From the NCBI RefSeq assembly GCF_009659625.1, contig NZ_VOIW01000006.1, forward strand, positions 434,001-498,000: a stretch of 64,000 bases of DNA, given 5' to 3'. The DNA is from Pseudomonas haemolytica. GTDB taxonomy: Bacteria > Pseudomonadota > Gammaproteobacteria > Pseudomonadales > Pseudomonadaceae. The notes below the pieces were generated by a model. The model had not been told where the DNA came from. It ran no database searches and saw only the letters and a program-made list of their open reading frames with translations. Of the stretch, positions 16,065 through 24,153 are shown one piece after another. The stretch's first letter is position 1. Every line of letters starts with the position of its first letter. Made by a program: the position numbers and the translations under genes.

Positions 16065-17093
16065 TCAGGCCACGACCGGTTGTAGCAGCGCACCGTCCAG
16101 ATGCACGCAGTCCTTGCCGTTGCGCTTGGCGCCATAAAGATTCTTGTCCGCCATCTTGAGCACCGCCGACAACTCGTCCCCCGGCGAAAAACGCGCCATG
16201 CCCGCACTGCAGGTGTAGTTATGCGGTGCGGCGACACTGCAGCGGATCGCCTGCAACAAGCCCAGGGCAAAGTCACAGGCCAGTTCCGGGTCATCGCCCT
16301 GCAACAACACACCGAACTCTTCCCCGCCGATCCTTCCAAAGCTGTGGCTACCTTTGGCGTTTTTCAGGCAGACGGCCATGGCACGCAGAATCTTGTCACC
16401 TACGTCATGGCCATACAGATCATTTTTTTCTTTGAAGCTGTCGATATCCAGCATGATGAAGTAGCCACCCTGACCACCGCCGAGTAACTTTTCGAAGCTT
16501 TGCATAAAGGCGCGTCGGTTGAGGATGGAGGTCAAGTAATCGGTTTCGGCCAATGCGCGAAACTCACTTTCCACCAGCAATACCGAGCGCAGGTTTTTCA
16601 AGTAGGAATAACTCAAGATAAACCCGATGGACACCGAAGAAGCACAAAACATCAGCAGATACACCTCGGTGCCTGCATATATATCGGCCTGCATCGGCGG
16701 CCACAGAATCAGCCAGACCAACAGGGCGCTGGCCAGATAATCCTGGACACTGATAAACAAGATGGCACTGCCCACTGCCAGGGTGACAGCCAACGGCAAG
16801 CCATAAAGACGCAACTCTTCATTCAAGCGAACGATATAGGCGAAGCCGACGGACAACAGCACGATATAAGTAACGCCCAGCATCCGCCACAACAGAAAGT
16901 TCGCCGTCACCGCATGCAGCCGGCAAACCGCCAAGAGGCCAACCGTAAGGCCCAACATATAAATATCCAACTTCAGGGCCGGTTGAATCAATAGCATGCC
17001 TATCCAGGCAATGATCCCTATCCATTCGGCTTGCGTCACCGCCGGCGACAGCAAACCGCGCATCCTGGGCCGCAACTTCAAGTTAGTAGGCAT
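16065..17093 (-). CDS. Membrane-anchored GGDEF diguanylate cyclase
   Basis: A 342-residue protein with five or six predicted transmembrane segments in the first ~165 residues, a short linker helix and a C-terminal GGDEF domain. Domain landmarks: AETDYLTSILNRRAF at its start, MLDIDSFKEKNDLYGHDVGD with the metal Asp, and the active-site GGEEF at about 254-258 (GGDEF variant compatible with activity). No RxxD inhibitory site is obvious. It should make cyclic di-GMP from GTP in response to a membrane signal. It is preceded two bases upstream by the unknown 283-residue protein, so the two are co-transcribed. Confidence 0.9.
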   Translation of the reverse strand: MPTNLKLRPRMRGLLSPAVTQAEWIGIIAWIGMLLIQPALKLDIYMLGLTVGLLAVCRLHAVTANFLLWRMLGVTYIVLLSVGFAYIVRLNEELRLYGLPLAVTLAVGSAILFISVQDYLASALLVWLILWPPMQADIYAGTEVYLLMFCASSVSIGFILSYSYLKNLRSVLLVESEFRALAETDYLTSILNRRAFMQSFEKLLGGGQGGYFIMLDIDSFKEKNDLYGHDVGDKILRAMAVCLKNAKGSHSFGRIGGEEFGVLLQGDDPELACDFALGLLQAIRCSVAAPHNYTCSAGMARFSPGDELSAVLKMADKNLYGAKRNGKDCVHLDGALLQPVVA

Positions 17094-17095
17094 CC

Positions 17096-17947
17096 TTACG
17101 CTCCCATCTCAATAGCATGCAGGCCAACCGCAAATGAAAAGGCCATGAAGCGCTTTACCAGACTGGCGAAAGGTGGCAGGACTTCCAGCCGGGTCTTGGA
17201 GTGGGCCTTGAAATAGCCCTTCTCCACGCCCTCCTGCACCATGCGGATAATGTGGGTCTTGGACACGGAAAGTTGCTTGGCCAATGCCAGGTAGGAAGAC
17301 GACCTGAAGGTGGCTCGGTCATTGTCTGGCGCAAAAGCATCGTTATAGATGGCCAGCATCAACAGATGCCCGGCGTCTCTTTTGACCAGCCAATAACACT
17401 CAGGCAGCAATACATCTACCGTCAACTCGGAGGCGAGGATCACGGCGAAACCTTTGAAATAGAGCGCCAGGAACCCGCGATCATCGAGATCGCGCATCTG
17501 CCGGAAAATCTCTCTTTCCGGGTACAGCTGCGCCAACGACTCGGTGAGGGCCGTCAACATCAAGCGCGCTTCACGGCAGGCTTCATCGGAGGGTGAGTAG
17601 ACCCTGAAGCGACTGTCTTCGGGGTGTGGCGCAACCTCCATGAACCCCAGCGCCCGCAATAGCAGGAAGATTGATTCCAGGCTGTTTTTCGAACAATACC
17701 TGCGCGTCACGCACAGGGTTTTAACTTCTGCCAACAACGGCAGTGGCGTGGAAAAGTACTGGCTCAATAACGCGAACGACACCATCAAGCGGCTGTATTT
17801 AAGTGCACTCTTGTAGAAAAACGGTCGTCTCGAATAGGGCACGAGCAGCACGTGGTAATGCGCTCTCATGCACGCTTCAAAATCCCTATGACGTTCGAGT
17901 GCTTGCGCGGTATTACACATAGCTGACTTCAACGAACTGACACGCAT
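17096..17947 (-). CDS. Unknown protein with a C-terminal winged-helix-like segment, partner of the diguanylate cyclase
   Basis: About 283 residues from ATG 17947; the upstream 23 codons look non-coding. I do not recognise the family. There is no signal peptide or clear membrane span. The C-terminal third (SSYLALAKQLSVSKTHIIRMVQEGVEKGYFKA, in two parts) has the spacing of a MarR/PadR-like helix-turn-helix followed by a wing, so DNA binding is possible. The middle part is rich in aromatic residues and could be a sensor. It ends two bases before the GGDEF gene, suggesting coupled expression and a regulatory role upstream of cyclic di-GMP. Confidence 0.6.
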   Translation of the reverse strand: MRVSSLKSAMCNTAQALERHRDFEACMRAHYHVLLVPYSRRPFFYKSALKYSRLMVSFALLSQYFSTPLPLLAEVKTLCVTRRYCSKNSLESIFLLLRALGFMEVAPHPEDSRFRVYSPSDEACREARLMLTALTESLAQLYPEREIFRQMRDLDDRGFLALYFKGFAVILASELTVDVLLPECYWLVKRDAGHLLMLAIYNDAFAPDNDRATFRSSSYLALAKQLSVSKTHIIRMVQEGVEKGYFKAHSKTRLEVLPPFASLVKRFMAFSFAVGLHAIEMGA

Positions 17948-18276
17948 GAAAGAGCCCTGATCAACCAACTTTATTCCACTGATCTCGGCTACGAAATCCC
18001 TGCAGCCAGGCCCCAAAACAAATCACGGCATTAACCCTACGGTTGATGGCTATTTGCCCCGAACGCAATGTACAGCGATTGCCGCACCAGACGTCATCAG
18101 TACCAAAGTTGTTCCGAATTCAACTGATCTTCGGCACGCACTTGCGCGAAACCTCTCGTTACATTCTCCGCAAATATTGACCGATCAACTAATCGATTCA
18201 GCGCGCTGCGAACCTTCCCTCTCCCGCGACGTCGTAACAGGGCATTGTTGCCAACCATCCGCCGCGAGGTTCTCGT
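17948..18276. other. 329-bp intergenic region, nothing recognised
   Basis: The region lies between the divergent GGDEF-operon and bestrophin-like genes. It is less GC-rich than the coding sequence around it and must hold two promoters. No clear inverted repeat, known operator, REP element or RNA gene could be identified by eye. Confidence 0.4.
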
Positions 18277-19152
18277 TTGAAAGCTGCCGTCCTGAAGAAA
18301 TACCGCCTGATCATCAAGACCATGGGCTATGTGGGTTGGTCCCTGTTCTGGCTGTTGTTGTGGGACGTGGCGGTGACGGTGGACTTCATGCTGTTTCTCA
18401 CTACCAAGATCAACCTGCCGCTGATGCCCTTGACCCTGCTGGGTTCGGCGCTGGTGGTGCTGATCAGCTTTCGCAACAGCAGCGCCTACAACCGCTGGTG
18501 GGAAGCGCGCACGCTGTGGGGGGCGATGGTCAACAACTCGCGCAGTTTCGCCCGGCAAGTGCTGACTTTGCTAGATGACACACCGGGTGAAGTGAACCCG
18601 GTCAAGTCGACGCTGTTGCGCCGTCACGTGGCCTATGTGAATTGCCTGGCCGCGCACCTCAAGGGCCAGGCCTGCCCGGAAGAAGTGCGGGCTTTTATCC
18701 CTGCCGAGGAATTTGCGCGCAGCGGTGCCACCAATAACTTTGCCAATGACATCCTCACCGGCTCCGCCACGTTGCTGGCCCGTGAATACCAGGCCGGGCG
18801 CCTGGACAGCATCCGCCTGGCACGGCTGGAATCGACCCTGGTGGATCTGTCCAACGCCCAGGGCGGCATGGAGCGAATTGCCAACACGCCACTGCCCTAC
18901 CCCTACGTGTACTTCCCACGGCTGTTCATTTCGCTGTTCTGCCTGATCGTGCCGGTGGGCCTGGTGGAATCACTCGGCTGGTTCACGCCGCTGGCTTCCA
19001 CGGTGGTGGGCTTCATGCTGCTGGCCATCGAGCGCATCGGCACCGACCTGCAAAGCCCGTTCAACGCCAGCGAACACCAGATCCAGATGGAAAGTATCTG
19101 CGAGACCATCGAGAAGAATTTGCAGTCGATGCAGCGTGATGCGTTGGCCTGA
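18277..19152 (+). CDS. Bestrophin-like/YneE-family membrane channel
   Basis: A 291-residue bestrophin-related membrane protein. Signature segments are ISFRNSSAYNRWWEARTLWGAMVNNSRSFARQV (in two parts), the NDI triad in FANDILTGSA, and LPYPYVYFPRLFISLFCL with further transmembrane helices. Bacterial members are pentameric ion channels of the inner membrane. The start is taken as TTG at 18277, with a GAGGT site seven bases upstream; a downstream ATG would remove the first basic residues preceding TM1. It appears monocistronic, between the signalling pair and gcd. Confidence 0.87.
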   Translation: MKAAVLKKYRLIIKTMGYVGWSLFWLLLWDVAVTVDFMLFLTTKINLPLMPLTLLGSALVVLISFRNSSAYNRWWEARTLWGAMVNNSRSFARQVLTLLDDTPGEVNPVKSTLLRRHVAYVNCLAAHLKGQACPEEVRAFIPAEEFARSGATNNFANDILTGSATLLAREYQAGRLDSIRLARLESTLVDLSNAQGGMERIANTPLPYPYVYFPRLFISLFCLIVPVGLVESLGWFTPLASTVVGFMLLAIERIGTDLQSPFNASEHQIQMESICETIEKNLQSMQRDALA

Positions 19153-19266
19153 CTGAAACGATCATCACCGCAGTTGTAAAAGACTGTTGCAAGGCACAAT
19201 GTACTAACTGGTTACTTATATTGCTAAAATCGCGCTTTGCCCTCTCACCTTCGAGTCCTGATCGAT

Positions 19267-21675
19267 ATGAAACGAGCATCGCGCGCCGCTGGCGTCTCTA
19301 GATTCTTACTGCTGGGCCTGGGCGTGGTCATCGCCCTGCTCGGCGTGGCACTCGCCGTGGGTGGCGCCAAGCTGGTCAGCCTGGGCGGTTCCTGGTATTT
19401 CCTGGTCGGCGGCGCGGCAATGGCGGTCGCTGGGCTGTTGATTGCCCGGCGCAAACCGGCGGGCGCGTGGTTGTTCGCCGCGTTCCTGCTGGGCACCGCC
19501 GTGTGGGCGGTGGCGGATGTGGGCCTGGTGTTCTGGCCGCTGTTTTCGCGGCTGTTCATGTTTGCGGTGATTGGCCTGGTGGTGGCGCTGGTGTATCCGC
19601 TGCTGGCCGGCCGGCCTGCACGCGGCGCCTATGGCATTGCCGCCGTGATGGCGGTGGGCGTAGCGGTTGCGGCGGGCAATATGTTTGTCGCGCACCCAAG
19701 CGTGGCGCCCACCGGTAATGGCCCGGGCATCACCCCGGTGGCCGCGGCCGATGCGCAGAAAGACTGGGCACACTACGGCAATACTGAAGGTGGCAGCCGT
19801 TTCGCCGCGCTGGACCAGATCAACCGCGACAACATCGACAAGCTCAAAGTCGCCTGGACCTATCACACCGGTGACGTGGCCATCAGCGACGGCAACGGTG
19901 CCGAAGACCAACTGACGCCACTGCAGATCGGCAACAAGGTGTTTATCTGCACGCCGCACAACAACCTGATCGCCCTGGATGCCGACACCGGCAAAGAGCT
20001 GTGGAAGAACGAGGTCAACGCTAAATCGGCGGTGTGGCAGCGTTGCCGGGGCATGGCCTATTTCGACGCCAGCGCGCCGATTGCCCAGCCGACCCAGCCC
20101 AACAGCTCGCCGATCATTGCCGCCAGCGTGCCTGCCGGCGCGCAGTGCCAGCGTCGTCTGCTGACCAACACCATTGATGCGCGCCTGATCGCCGTAGATG
20201 CCGACACCGGCAAGTTCTGCGAAGACTTCGGCACCCATGGCCAGGTTGACCTGAAAGCCGGCCTGGGCAATGTGCCGGACAGCTATTACCAACTGTCCTC
20301 GGCGCCCCTGATTGCCGGCACCACCGTCGTCGTCGGTGGCCGCGTCGCCGATAACGTCCAGACCGACATGCCCGGCGGCGTGATCCGTGGTTTCGATGTG
20401 ATCAGCGGCCAGATGCGCTGGGCATTCGACCCGGGTAATCCGCAGGACAAGCAAGCACCGGCCGAGGGCAGCACCTATGTGCGCAGCACGCCGAACAGTT
20501 GGGCGCCGATGTCTTACGACCCGCTGATGAACACGGTATTCCTGCCGATGGGCAGCTCGTCCACCGATATCTACGGCGTGGAACGCACCCAGCTCAACCA
20601 CAAATACGGTGCTTCCGTGCTGGCACTCGACGCCTCCACCGGTGCCGAGAAGTGGGTGTACCAGACCGTCCACAACGATCTGTGGGACTTCGACCTGCCG
20701 ATGCAGCCAAGCTTGATCGACTTCACCCCTCCGGGCAGCGACAAGGCGGTACCGGCCGTGGTGATCGGCACCAAGGCCGGGCAGATCTATGTGCTCGACC
20801 GCGCCACCGGCAAGCCGCTGACCGACGTGCAGGAGGTAGCGGTCAAGGCCGCGAACATTCCCAATGAACCTTACTCGCCAACCCAGCCTAAATCTGTGGG
20901 CATGCCGCAGATCGGCGCGCAAACCCTGACCGAATCGGACATGTGGGGCGCCACGCCGTATGACCAGTTGCTGTGCCGCATTGACTTCAAAGGCATGCGC
21001 TACGACGGCTTGTACACCGCGCCAGGCACCGATAAATCCCTGAGCTTCCCGGGCTCCCTGGGCGGCATGAACTGGGGCAGTATCTCCACCGACCCGGTGC
21101 ACGGTTTTATCTTCGTCAATGACATGCGCCTGGGCCTGTGGATCCAGATGGTGCCGTCGCAGAACAAGGCCCAGGCCTCTTCCGGTGGTGAAGCGTTGAA
21201 CACCGGCATGGGCGCTGTACCGCTCAAGGGCACGCCTTATGCGGTGAACAAGAACCGCTTCCTGTCGGTGGCCGGCATCCCCTGCCAGGCGCCGCCGTTC
21301 GGCACTCTGACCGCCATCGACATGAAGACGCAGAAGGTCGCCTGGCAAGTACCGGTGGGCACTGTTGAAGACACCGGCCCGCTGGGCATTCGCATGCACC
21401 TGCCGATCAAGGTGGGCCTGCCGACCCTGGGCGGTACGCTGTCGACACAAGGCGGCCTGATCTTTATCGCCGGCACCCAGGACTTCTACCTGCGCGCCTT
21501 CAACAGCGGCAATGGCGATGAAATCTGGAAAGCCCGCTTGCCAGTCGGCAGCCAAGGCGGCCCGATGACCTATGTGTCGCCGAAAACCGGCAAGCAGTAC
21601 ATCGTGGTCACCGCTGGCGGCGCACGCCAGTCCACCGACCGTGGCGACTACGTGATCGCCTACGCCCTGCCGTAA
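19267..21675 (+). CDS. gcd: Membrane-bound PQQ-dependent glucose dehydrogenase
   Basis: About 802 residues from ATG 19267, matching the usual Gcd length. The N-terminal ~140 residues form five transmembrane helices. The remaining beta-propeller quinoprotein domain faces the periplasm. Motifs include DWAHYGNTEGGSRFAALDQI, VWQRCRGMAYFDA, PNSWAPMSYDP, and tryptophan docking repeats such as WGSISTDPVHGFIFVND. It oxidises D-glucose to glucono-1,5-lactone and delivers electrons to ubiquinone; PQQ and Ca or Mg are needed. A strong hairpin follows its stop codon, before the OprB-type porin, and the pair suits a periplasmic glucose-oxidation module. Confidence 0.95.
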   Translation: MKRASRAAGVSRFLLLGLGVVIALLGVALAVGGAKLVSLGGSWYFLVGGAAMAVAGLLIARRKPAGAWLFAAFLLGTAVWAVADVGLVFWPLFSRLFMFAVIGLVVALVYPLLAGRPARGAYGIAAVMAVGVAVAAGNMFVAHPSVAPTGNGPGITPVAAADAQKDWAHYGNTEGGSRFAALDQINRDNIDKLKVAWTYHTGDVAISDGNGAEDQLTPLQIGNKVFICTPHNNLIALDADTGKELWKNEVNAKSAVWQRCRGMAYFDASAPIAQPTQPNSSPIIAASVPAGAQCQRRLLTNTIDARLIAVDADTGKFCEDFGTHGQVDLKAGLGNVPDSYYQLSSAPLIAGTTVVVGGRVADNVQTDMPGGVIRGFDVISGQMRWAFDPGNPQDKQAPAEGSTYVRSTPNSWAPMSYDPLMNTVFLPMGSSSTDIYGVERTQLNHKYGASVLALDASTGAEKWVYQTVHNDLWDFDLPMQPSLIDFTPPGSDKAVPAVVIGTKAGQIYVLDRATGKPLTDVQEVAVKAANIPNEPYSPTQPKSVGMPQIGAQTLTESDMWGATPYDQLLCRIDFKGMRYDGLYTAPGTDKSLSFPGSLGGMNWGSISTDPVHGFIFVNDMRLGLWIQMVPSQNKAQASSGGEALNTGMGAVPLKGTPYAVNKNRFLSVAGIPCQAPPFGTLTAIDMKTQKVAWQVPVGTVEDTGPLGIRMHLPIKVGLPTLGGTLSTQGGLIFIAGTQDFYLRAFNSGNGDEIWKARLPVGSQGGPMTYVSPKTGKQYIVVTAGGARQSTDRGDYVIAYALP

Positions 21676-21689
21676 CAACCCCTCTGTTT

Positions 21690-21711
21690 GCGCGGTGCTC
21701 CCGCACCGCGC
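21690..21711 (+). terminator. Hairpin terminator after gcd
   Basis: A perfect nine-base stem GCGCGGTGC/GCACCGCGC with a TCCC loop, followed by TTTGTGT. It starts 14 bases after the gcd stop and ends 21 bases before the porin start. It can end the gcd transcript or attenuate read-through into the porin gene. Confidence 0.72.
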
Positions 21712-21732
21712 TTTGTGTCTGGAAAACCGCGC

Positions 21733-22998
21733 ATGAACCCTACTTCTCATCTGCCTTTTGGGCGCCTGGTGCTGGGCCTGGCCTTTGCGGCCGCCCTGCC
21801 CGTCCAAGCCGACGACAGCACCCTGACCGGCGACTGGGGCGGCCTGCGCCGCGAACTCGACGCACAAGGTGTGCGCTTTACCGGCGACTACAGCGGCGAG
21901 ACCGCCTACAACGCCCACGGCGGGCAGCACCGCTCGGCGCGCTACTCGCAAAACCTCAAGCTCGGTGTGCAGTTCGACCTGGGCAAGCTCTACGGTTTCA
22001 ACAATGGCGACCGTATCCAGCTGACCATCAATGACCGGCGCGGCAACAGCGCCTCCGAGGATTTAGTCGGCAACCGCCTGCCGATCCAGGAAAACTACGG
22101 CGGCCTCTACACCCGTCTCACCGAGCTGAGCTACGAGCGCAGCCTGTTTACTCCTGCACTGAATGTGAAGCTCGGCTATATGGCCATGGGTAACGACCTT
22201 GGCGGCCTGGACAGCGGCATCCTGTGCAACTTCATGAACGCCGGTTTCTGCGGGCATCCGCTGAACATGTCCGGCGGCAGCGGCTGGGCCAACTACCCGA
22301 ATGCGCATCTGGGCGCGCGAGTGAAATATGATTTTTCGCCGAACTGGCAACTGCGCGTGGCGGCGTTCAATGTCGACCCGTCCAGTAACGGCAACTCCAG
22401 CCGCGCCTGGCACCTGGGGCCCAAGCACACCACCGGCACCGTGGTGCCCATCGAGTTGATCTACAAGCACACCGGCGCACTGCCGGGTGAATACAAGCTG
22501 GGGTATTACTACGACAGCTCCGATGTGAAGCGCATTGGCAGCGATAAAACCGTCAGCGGTCGCGGTGGGCATTACCTGCTGATCGATCAAGCCGTGTGGG
22601 CTTCCGAGTCATCGCAAGGTCGCAGCCTGCACGCCTTCGGCCAGTACTCGGCCGCCAGCCAGGCGGCGTCGCCATTCACCAAGTGGTATGGCGCGGGCAT
22701 GGTGCTGTACAAGCCGTTCGAAGGCCGCCCGCGGGATACCGTCGCCCTGGGTTACGGCCGTGCGGTGCCCAACCCCCGCAGTCGCGATGTGCAGGAGCTG
22801 GCAGCGTTCAATGCAGGCACGACCTATCCCGACCTGGACACTGCCGAACAGCTGATCGAACTCAGTTATGGCTATCAGGCCACGCCGTGGCTGACCCTGC
22901 GCCCGGATGTGCAATACATCATCGAACCGGGGGCGTTTTCCGGTGGCAACATCGACAACGCGCTGGTGCTGGGCCTGCAGGTCAAAGCGGTGTTCTGA
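21733..22998 (+). CDS. oprB: OprB-type carbohydrate-selective porin
   Basis: About 421 residues from ATG 21733, with a signal peptide (LVLGLAFAAALPVQA then DDS). It is an OprB-family outer-membrane beta-barrel: STLTGDWGGLRRELDAQGV at the mature N-terminus is the family hallmark, and alternating aromatic strands run to the C-terminal aromatic residue (LQVKAVF). It should let glucose and similar sugars enter the periplasm, where Gcd acts. It follows gcd through a terminator hairpin and converges on the AraC regulator gene, with only nine bases between the stop codons. Confidence 0.88.
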   Translation: MNPTSHLPFGRLVLGLAFAAALPVQADDSTLTGDWGGLRRELDAQGVRFTGDYSGETAYNAHGGQHRSARYSQNLKLGVQFDLGKLYGFNNGDRIQLTINDRRGNSASEDLVGNRLPIQENYGGLYTRLTELSYERSLFTPALNVKLGYMAMGNDLGGLDSGILCNFMNAGFCGHPLNMSGGSGWANYPNAHLGARVKYDFSPNWQLRVAAFNVDPSSNGNSSRAWHLGPKHTTGTVVPIELIYKHTGALPGEYKLGYYYDSSDVKRIGSDKTVSGRGGHYLLIDQAVWASESSQGRSLHAFGQYSAASQAASPFTKWYGAGMVLYKPFEGRPRDTVALGYGRAVPNPRSRDVQELAAFNAGTTYPDLDTAEQLIELSYGYQATPWLTLRPDVQYIIEPGAFSGGNIDNALVLGLQVKAVF

Positions 22999-23007
22999 CC
23001 GGCAGCG

Positions 23008-23991
23008 TCAGCCGGCCCCCAGGGATTTGCCACGGCCACCGTTCTTGAGCATCGATGGGTTGATCCCGAACTGCTTGCGGAACGCCGTGGCGAAATGACT
23101 GGCGTTGGCATAGCCCAGGTCCGAGGCGATACGCATCACCGATTCATTGCCGTTCATCAAGCGGCTGCGCGCCTGGATCATGCGCATCTGCTGGAACACG
23201 CCGTAGACGCTGTTGGAGAACAGTTGGCGAAACCCGCGGGTAAGCTTGGGCTGGCTCAAGCCGGATTCGCGGGCCAACTCCGACAGGCTCGGCGCCTTGC
23301 CCAGGTCCTCGAGCAATCGATCGCGGGCCCGCACCAGCCGCTGGCGGTCGGTGTGGCTGACGCGGCAGGAGCATTGCGCGTCCTGACGTGCTTCGAGGAA
23401 CAAACTCACCAGCGTGACACTTTGCCCGTACAACCACAGGCTGCTGCGTGGCTGGGCGGGCGGCAGGCTGGTACCGTGGTCCATGGCCAAACCGAGCATG
23501 TGTGCAGTGGCGCTCATTTCACCGCTGCGATGGCCGTCGAGAAAGCATTGCTCACAGGCCAACGCCTTGTGCAGCAGCGGGTCGAGTTTCAGCTCCCACT
23601 GGGCTAGCAGCTCGGGGCGGATCATGACGGTGATGTTGTCAATCTCGCCGTGCTGGTGATAAAGGCCATGGCGGCAGCGACCAAAGCTGATGCTGCCTGC
23701 GCCCTCGTCAATCGCATAGCGCCGTTGCCGACGCCCATCGCGAAAGCTGCACGCCGCCTTGCCCTTGAGCAGGTTGGTGAAACTGAAATGAATGCATTCG
23801 CTGTCGTCCTGCAACGGCAGTTCCACCGGCTGCTCGAAGGTGCTTTGCCAGCGCACGATATCCAGGCCCTCCTGCAGCGTCATGCGGGTGACCCGACAAT
23901 GCGCCCCAGGCCCGAGATCGCTTCCATACCCTCCCGTAATGATTCGCGAGACCGGCATCGGCTCTCCTGCGCCTCCTTGAACGGCTGACAT
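23008..23991 (-). CDS. AraC-family regulator, PchR-like
   Basis: A 327-residue AraC/XylS protein. The N-terminal ~200 residues form a sensor domain resembling PchR (segments CIHFSFTNLLKG, GSISFGRCRHGLYHQHG and a Cys-rich patch CSCRV). The C-terminal ~100 residues are the double HTH (LARESGLSQPKLTRGFRQLF and IASDLGYANASHFATAFRKQFG). The start at 23991 has an AGGAG site nine bases upstream. By analogy with PchR it should bind the ferri-siderophore and activate uptake and biosynthesis. It is divergent from a TonB receptor gene. A 34-bp motif in the promoter recurs upstream of the NRPS operon and is its best candidate operator. Confidence 0.88.
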   Translation of the reverse strand: MSAVQGGAGEPMPVSRIITGGYGSDLGPGAHCRVTRMTLQEGLDIVRWQSTFEQPVELPLQDDSECIHFSFTNLLKGKAACSFRDGRRQRRYAIDEGAGSISFGRCRHGLYHQHGEIDNITVMIRPELLAQWELKLDPLLHKALACEQCFLDGHRSGEMSATAHMLGLAMDHGTSLPPAQPRSSLWLYGQSVTLVSLFLEARQDAQCSCRVSHTDRQRLVRARDRLLEDLGKAPSLSELARESGLSQPKLTRGFRQLFSNSVYGVFQQMRMIQARSRLMNGNESVMRIASDLGYANASHFATAFRKQFGINPSMLKNGGRGKSLGAG

Positions 23992-24010
23992 CGTAAATCT
24001 CCTGGCTGAC

Positions 24011-24044
24011 CGGATACGGCTCGAATCAGATCACATCGGGGTAG
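24011..24044 (+). promoter_or_regulatory. Siderophore box B, candidate PchR-like operator upstream of TonB receptor 1
   Basis: The motif starts CGGATACGG and ends GGGTAG, 34 bp in all. The same ends at the same spacing occur at 32711-32744 before the NRPS operon, with a further shared GAT and ATC inside. The GATACGG element recurs imperfectly (CATCGGG) 21 bp later, which suits tandem AraC-type half-sites two helical turns apart. It ends 109 bases before the receptor start codon and abuts a Fur-box-like sequence. Confidence 0.6.
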
Positions 24045-24056
24045 ATGTGCGCAATT

Positions 24057-24075
24057 GATAATTATTAGCATTTGG
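24057..24075 (+). promoter_or_regulatory. Fur-box-like sequence upstream of TonB receptor 1
   Basis: The sequence GATAATTATTAGCATTTGG agrees at 13 of 19 positions with the Fur consensus GATAATGATAATCATTATC. It lies between the regulator and receptor genes, 12 bases after box B. It would give iron repression of the receptor and possibly the regulator. Confidence 0.65.
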
Positions 24076-24153
24076 CGCGCCGCAAACGCTACGCCAAACC
24101 GCCGCTGCCCTGCGCAACGCGCGCCGATCAGAATTCTCAGTCAAGGTCCCATC

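Noticed and set aside
19306..21951. An 881-codon open frame on the minus strand opposite gcd
   Set aside because: It is fully antisense to a well-conserved 802-residue glucose dehydrogenase, has His/Arg/Gly-rich low-complexity composition, and shows no domain. It is a by-product of GC-rich codon use.
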